NCBI GenBank assembly: GCA_023435925.1
Contig: JAEZLF010000231.1
Coordinates: 1-10,870, forward strand
DNA from: Bacillota bacterium
GTDB lineage: Bacteria; Bacillota; Clostridia; Acetivibrionales; DTU013
DNA length: 10,870 nucleotides
Direction: 5' to 3'
The notes beneath the pieces are model-generated. The model did not search any database and was not told the origin of the DNA. It saw only the letters and a list, made by a program, of their open reading frames with translations. How positions within the stretch are numbered: position 1 is the first letter of the stretch; every line of letters starts with the position of its first letter. This document shows positions 7,086 through 10,870 of this stretch, one piece after another. Position numbers and translations under genes: made by a program.

Positions 7086-7128
7086 GCAAATACTTGTGGG
7101 AACCAAGCTAATGTATAGCACACAGTAT

Positions 7129-7158
7129 ATTATATATTATACTTCAAAATAAAGTCAA
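7129..7158 (-). promoter_or_regulatory. Sigma-A-type promoter of rpsU-yqeY
   Basis: The -35 TTGACT lies at 7158-7153, and after an 18-bp spacer comes TATAAT at 7134-7129. The surrounding sequence is a very AT-rich TATA-repeated stretch, so the exact -10 could shift by one or two bases. The expected start near 7122 gives a leader of about 94 nt before rpsU. No intrinsic terminator was found between the upstream VOC gene and this promoter. Confidence 0.8.
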
Positions 7159-7228
7159 TAGAGGCTGTCTCTTTTCATGACAAAGCATACAGAATGTTTC
7201 GCATTTTGCACTTCACATTCATTTCCTG

Positions 7229-7720
7229 TCAGTCATTTTCCAACAGCTCAACTATCGTCTTTAAATCTTTCATTGCATCGACATAGGCATAACGTCCGCC
7301 TGTATATTCTCCCTTTTGCAGCAGGGTCATCCCATTGGCCTCAAGTGTCATGATTTTTTCTTTCATACCTTTTATGTAAAAAGCAATATGCTGTATGCCT
7401 TCTCCCTTTTCTTCCAGAAATTCGCGCCACACCGATGGCTGCTCATCAGGCTGAATCAGTTCAATGTCCAGCGTCTGACCCACCTTGAAAAACGCCAGCT
7501 TCGCACGTGCATTACAGGGTTTGCCCCGATAAACAGCCTGGGACTTCTCGATGCTGTCGGTCCAGTTTGCATCCGGCTCCGGTAAACCCAGAAATTCAGC
7601 AAATTTCTTCTTAGCGGCCTCCACATCCTTCACAATAAAGCCGATTTGAACAACAATATTTGTACCCAGAATCCCATTATTCGCTACATTACTCGCTACA
7701 TTGCTCATTTCATCGCTCAT
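7229..7720 (-). CDS. VOC-superfamily (glyoxalase/epimerase-like) protein
   Basis: This 163-residue protein carries the paired beta-alpha-beta-beta-beta modules of the vicinal-oxygen-chelate superfamily, which includes methylmalonyl-CoA epimerase and glyoxalase I. Likely metal ligands are Q25 in VVQIGF, E87 in LDIELI, H111 in IQHIAF and E158 in TIVELLE. The first ligand, usually His in methylmalonyl-CoA epimerase, is Gln here, so that specific name is not safe. I chose the ATG at 7720 because AGGAGG lies 7 bp upstream; an in-frame ATG 11 codons earlier lacks such a site. The first 15 residues contain a small internal repeat (SNVASNVANN) and precede the domain. The gene sits between the HIT gene and rpsU behind a tandem repeat block, and no promoter of its own was recognised. 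The substrate is unknown. Confidence 0.85.
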   Translation of the reverse strand: MSDEMSNVASNVANNGILGTNIVVQIGFIVKDVEAAKKKFAEFLGLPEPDANWTDSIEKSQAVYRGKPCNARAKLAFFKVGQTLDIELIQPDEQPSVWREFLEEKGEGIQHIAFYIKGMKEKIMTLEANGMTLLQKGEYTGGRYAYVDAMKDLKTIVELLEND

Positions 7721-7740
7721 TGAATAGCCTCCTGTTCTTA

Positions 7741-7823
7741 CACTGAATTTCAACAGTACTATTTTTCAGCAGCACTACGCTCAGCTGTACAATATCTAAG
7801 CAGCACTAAACCTCGGCAGTACT
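7741..7823 (-). repeat. Degenerate 16-bp tandem repeat, about five copies
   Basis: Read in the transcript direction, units begin at 7823, 7807, 7791, 7776 and 7760: AGTACTGCCGAGGTTT, AGTGCTGCTTAGATAT, TGTACAGCTGAGCGT, AGTGCTGCTGAAAAAT and AGTACTGTTGAAATTC, followed by a partial AGTG. Unit length is 16, 16, 15, 16 and 16 bp, with the core AGTRCTGCTGA. The array starts within the stop codon of the HIT gene and ends just before the VOC ribosome binding site, so it fills nearly the whole gap. It may be a decayed minisatellite; a regulatory role is possible but unproven. Confidence 0.7.
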
Positions 7824-8166
7824 AAATTATTTTTGCGCCAAGAACTATCCCGCCAATGAGATGATAGTGCAGGTGGAATACGGTCTGACCCGCATCCGCT
7901 CCGCAGTTGTTGATCAGTCTGTATCCTTTGTCGGCTATTCCAAGCTTTTTGGCAATCGTTTGGGCAGCAAGGTGAATATCTGCAAGCACAGCGGCATTTT
8001 CTTCCGTAAGCTCGTTGACATTGGCAATGTGCACCTTGGGAATGATGACCACATGCACGGGAGCAGCCGGGTTGATATCATTGAAAGCCAGCACCTTGTC
8101 GTCCTCATACACAATCGTGGATGGAATCTGTCTGTCAATAATTTTACAAAAAATACAATTCTCCAT
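7822..8166 (-). CDS. Histidine triad (HIT) family nucleotide-binding protein, HINT-like
   Basis: This cytoplasmic protein belongs to the HINT branch of the HIT superfamily, whose members hydrolyse purine nucleoside phosphoramidates and adenylated intermediates; the physiological substrate in bacteria is uncertain. The 114 residues start MENCIFCKIIDRQIPS, with a CxxC pair (C4, C7) that binds zinc in some relatives. They end with the triad HLHYHL, giving H98, H100 (expected nucleophile) and H102. I chose the ATG at 8166, with GAAGGG 5 bp upstream, because the family begins here; an in-frame ATG ten codons earlier has a weaker site. The gene follows alaS by 45 bp and may be co-transcribed with it. 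In many Firmicutes this gene sits next to rpsU, but here a VOC gene intervenes. Confidence 0.94.
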   Translation of the reverse strand: MENCIFCKIIDRQIPSTIVYEDDKVLAFNDINPAAPVHVVIIPKVHIANVNELTEENAAVLADIHLAAQTIAKKLGIADKGYRLINNCGADAGQTVFHLHYHLIGGIVLGAKII

Positions 8167-8211
8167 AATAGCCCTTCTTTCTATTTCGTCCTTCATTGAC
8201 CTGAGAGGATC

Positions 8212-10851
8212 TCACTTCACCTGTGCCTTGACCGCTTCAAGAGCACACTTCAACGCCTCATCAATCTTAGCTGCATCCTTGCCGCCTGCCTGAGCCATGT
8301 CGGGACGACCGCCACCGCCACCGCCGGCTGCCTTGGCAGCTTCCCTTATAATATTCCCGCAGTGGGCGCCTCGCTCAACCGCATCCTTCGAAGCCATCGC
8401 AACAAAGCTGACCTTCCCGCCAAATGCAGACGCCAACACGACAACACCCGATCCAATCTTGTTTCTCAGCGTTTCGCAGGTATTGCGAAGCGCCTCCATA
8501 TCCAGCTGGTCAAATCGTGCAGTTACTGCTTTAATACCATTTACATCAGCTGCCTTAGAAAGAACATCGTCAAAGGAACCGCTAACCAGCTTATCCTTCA
8601 GCTGTTCAATTTCCTTTAATGCCGACTTCAGCTCTGCGTTTAGCATCTCCGCCTTCTTCATGCTATCCTGGGGTGAAGACTTCAGCGCACCGGCTATTCC
8701 ATTGAGCTGCTCTTCCTTCTCTTTGTAATAATCAATAGCACCCTGACCGGTCAGCGCCTCAATCCTTCTGACACCGGCAGCTACGCCACTCTCTCCCAAC
8801 ACCTTTACAAGCCCTGCCTGGGCGGTAAAGCTCAGGTGTGTTCCTCCGCACAGCTCAATGCTGTAATCACCTGACTGAACCACCCTGACAATATTTCCGT
8901 ATTTTTCACCGAAAAGCGCCATAGCCCCAAGGCTCTTAGCCTCATCAACAGGCATCTCACGAACACTGACCTTCAAATTTTCAAGGATCTTTTCATTGAC
9001 TTCCTTCTCAACACGCTCCAGCTCTTCCTTCGTCATAGCAGAAAAATGATGAAAGTCAAATCTCAGCCTATCAGGGCCGACCCATGATCCCGCCTGTGTC
9101 ACATGGTCGCCAAGCACATTTCTTAATGCTCTCTGCAGAAGGTGAGTTGTAGTATGATTCCGTGCTGTAGCAAGCCTCCTATCCGCATCAATTGCGGCTG
9201 TGGCTGCTGAACCTCTCTCCACAATCCCTTCCTCAACAATACCGATATGCAGATACATACCCTCGGCAGTTTTTCTGCAATCATTGACCTTTACCGTACC
9301 GGTTTTCGTCCGGATGAATCCGGTATCTGCCACTTGTCCGCCGCTTTCCGCATAAAATGGTGTCCGATCCAATACAATCGTTACCTCATCACCCTGTTGG
9401 GCATTTTCAACCAGAGCGCTTTGCACAATAATATATAGAATATTGGCCTCATTTTCGCAAGCTTCATACCCTGTAAACGCAGTTTTCACGCTTTTGTCAA
9501 TGCCTGCGGCAATTTCCTGTCCCCACGCAGAGGTCTCCTTGCTCTTTAAAGCTTCACGGGCCTTCTTCTTCTGTTCACCCATTTCCGCCTTAAAACCAGC
9601 CTCATCTATATCGAGACCCACTTCTTCTGCGATCTCACGGGTCAAGTCAAGAGGAAAGCCGTAGGTATCATGAAGCTTAAACACCATGCTGCCCGGCAGC
9701 ACTTTTCCGCCGGCATTCTTCACTTCGTCAATGAAATCATTGAGGATGCTCAGTCCCTGGTCAATCGTTGCCGCGAAACGTCCTTCTTCAATTTTGATCA
9801 CCTTGCAAATATAATCCGCCTTTTCGGCAAGCTCCGGATACGCTTCCCCAGACTCATTGATAACCACCTGAGCTACATCATAGAGGAATGCATCTTCTAT
9901 ACCGATCAGCCTGCCATGGCGTGCAGCCCTTCTAAGAAGCCTCCTCAAGACATATCCTCTGCCTTCGTTGGATGGAAGGATTCCATCGGAAACCATCATT
10001 GTCGTACTTCTGATATGATCGGTAATAACCCGTATGGAAACGTCGGTCGATTCTGCCGCACCATACTCAACTCCAGCTTTTTGGCAGACATAATTCAAAA
10101 TGTTCCGGATGGTATCAACTTCAAAAAGATTGTTTACATCCTGCATCACACAGGCCAATCTCTCCAATCCCATACCGGTGTCGATGTTTTTCTTCTGCAG
10201 CTTGGAATAGGTACCATCTTCCTCTTTATTAAACTGTGTAAACACAAGATTCCAAATCTCTATGTATCTGTCGCAGTCACACCCCACCTTACAATCAGTC
10301 TTACCACAGCCTTTATCAGCGCCTCTGTCAAAGTGTATCTCTGAACAAGGGCCGCAAGGTCCTGTCCCATGCTCCCAGAAGTTATCCTCTTTACCCATTC
10401 TGAAAATGCGGTCAGCGGGAATACCGACATCCTTCTCCCATATCTCAAAAGCCTCATCATCATCCTGATATACCGTTACAAAAAGCCTGTCGGCCGGAAT
10501 CGCCATATCCTTCGTGAAAAATTCCCACGCCCATGGAATCGCTTCCTTTTTAAAATAATCCCCAAAAGAAAAATTACCCAGCATTTCAAAAAATGTACCA
10601 TGCCTGGCTGTCTTGCCGACATTCTCAATATCCGGCGTTCTGATGCATTTCTGACAGGTTGTCACTCTGTTGTGCGGAGGTGCTTCAGCACCTGTAAAAT
10701 AGGGCTTGAGCGGCGTCATGCCTGCATTGATCAGCAGTATACTCGGGTCATTATGAGGTACCAGCGAAAAGCTTGGTAGACGCAAATGATCCTTCCCCTC
10801 AAAAAATTTCAAATAACGCTCTCTTATCTCATTCAGTCCCAGTTTTTCCAT
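8212..10851 (-). CDS. alaS: Alanyl-tRNA synthetase
   Basis: AlaRS is a class II synthetase that charges tRNA-Ala, recognising the G3-U70 pair, and edits mischarged Ser and Gly. The 879-residue product has full family length. The N-terminal aminoacylation domain shows INAGMTPLKPYF (residues 41-52), HGTFFEMLGNFSFGDYF (84-100), and GMGLERL with GRGYVLRRLLRRAARHG (298-313). A cysteine cluster (C182, C187, C191, C193) precedes RYIEIWNLVFTQF, as in many Firmicutes. The editing domain has the complete zinc set H566, H570 (HTTTH), C668 and H672 (CGGTH). A helical linker (about 728-760) leads to the C-Ala domain, ending in a glycine run (843-848) and RPDMAQAGG. The ATG at 10851 follows AGAGG at 8 bp. 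Only 19 bp upstream are visible, so a T-box or promoter ahead of alaS cannot be judged. Confidence 0.98.
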   Translation of the reverse strand: MEKLGLNEIRERYLKFFEGKDHLRLPSFSLVPHNDPSILLINAGMTPLKPYFTGAEAPPHNRVTTCQKCIRTPDIENVGKTARHGTFFEMLGNFSFGDYFKKEAIPWAWEFFTKDMAIPADRLFVTVYQDDDEAFEIWEKDVGIPADRIFRMGKEDNFWEHGTGPCGPCSEIHFDRGADKGCGKTDCKVGCDCDRYIEIWNLVFTQFNKEEDGTYSKLQKKNIDTGMGLERLACVMQDVNNLFEVDTIRNILNYVCQKAGVEYGAAESTDVSIRVITDHIRSTTMMVSDGILPSNEGRGYVLRRLLRRAARHGRLIGIEDAFLYDVAQVVINESGEAYPELAEKADYICKVIKIEEGRFAATIDQGLSILNDFIDEVKNAGGKVLPGSMVFKLHDTYGFPLDLTREIAEEVGLDIDEAGFKAEMGEQKKKAREALKSKETSAWGQEIAAGIDKSVKTAFTGYEACENEANILYIIVQSALVENAQQGDEVTIVLDRTPFYAESGGQVADTGFIRTKTGTVKVNDCRKTAEGMYLHIGIVEEGIVERGSAATAAIDADRRLATARNHTTTHLLQRALRNVLGDHVTQAGSWVGPDRLRFDFHHFSAMTKEELERVEKEVNEKILENLKVSVREMPVDEAKSLGAMALFGEKYGNIVRVVQSGDYSIELCGGTHLSFTAQAGLVKVLGESGVAAGVRRIEALTGQGAIDYYKEKEEQLNGIAGALKSSPQDSMKKAEMLNAELKSALKEIEQLKDKLVSGSFDDVLSKAADVNGIKAVTARFDQLDMEALRNTCETLRNKIGSGVVVLASAFGGKVSFVAMASKDAVERGAHCGNIIREAAKAAGGGGGGRPDMAQAGGKDAAKIDEALKCALEAVKAQVK

Positions 10852-10870
10852 CGTCTTGTCCTCTTATTTT

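Noticed and set aside
7159..7228. Possible terminator downstream of the VOC gene (AGAG and CTCT around an ACAGC loop)
   Set aside because: The stem is four pairs or fewer and no T-run follows at the right distance.
8291..8333. G/C-rich run near the alaS 3' end as a repeat or structural element
   Set aside because: It simply encodes the glycine run and RPDMAQAGG of the conserved AlaRS C-Ala domain.
9670..10344. Open frame of 224 codons on the plus strand opposite alaS
   Set aside because: It lies wholly within the intact alaS gene, matches no family I recognise, and reflects codon bias of the opposite strand.
1..10870. Search for mobile elements, CRISPR arrays, tRNA or rRNA genes, phage genes, toxin-antitoxin pairs or a new defence system
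   Set aside because: Every long frame in the gene-bearing strand is a known housekeeping family. The gaps hold only promoters, the T-box, terminators, hairpins and one short repeat array.

Overview
This window is a run of conserved housekeeping genes from a low-to-mid GC Firmicute, most likely a member of the class Clostridia. The evidence is gene order, strong AGGAGG-type ribosome binding sites, sigma-A-type promoters, a T-box leader in front of hisS, a 58-residue S21 of the Firmicutes type, and a short RecJ. Genus cannot be decided by eye. All nine complete genes and one partial gene lie on the minus strand, so transcription runs from high to low coordinates.

In transcription order the layout is: alaS (alanyl-tRNA synthetase), a HIT-family nucleotide hydrolase, a block of about five degenerate 16-bp tandem repeats, and a VOC-superfamily protein. 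Next come a clear promoter, rpsU (ribosomal protein S21) and a GatB/YqeY-domain gene closed by an intrinsic terminator. recJ (single-strand exonuclease) follows. A second promoter then precedes apt (adenine phosphoribosyltransferase), a bifunctional rel/spoT (ppGpp synthetase/hydrolase) and a glyoxalase-II-like metallo-beta-lactamase-fold hydrolase. A third promoter drives a T-box riboswitch leader and hisS (histidyl-tRNA synthetase), which runs off the left edge after 204 codons.

The genes serve translation and its supply and stress control: two aminoacyl-tRNA synthetases, one ribosomal protein and a tRNA-amidotransferase-like domain protein. Purine salvage and (p)ppGpp metabolism adjoin them, with one DNA repair nuclease. 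The recJ-apt-rel block followed by hisS is a classic Firmicutes arrangement, as is rpsU-yqeY.

I found no mobile element, CRISPR array, phage gene, toxin-antitoxin pair, tRNA or rRNA, and no clearly new multi-gene system. The points worth a second look are mostly regulatory. The hisS T-box may not read only tRNA-His. There is a tandem repeat block between the HIT and VOC genes. A possible pseudoknot lies against the rpsU ribosome binding site, and an extra hairpin lies between the T-box terminator and the hisS start. Start codons were revised for recJ, rpsU, HIT, VOC and the hydrolase, because the longest open frames extend upstream past the likely starts.
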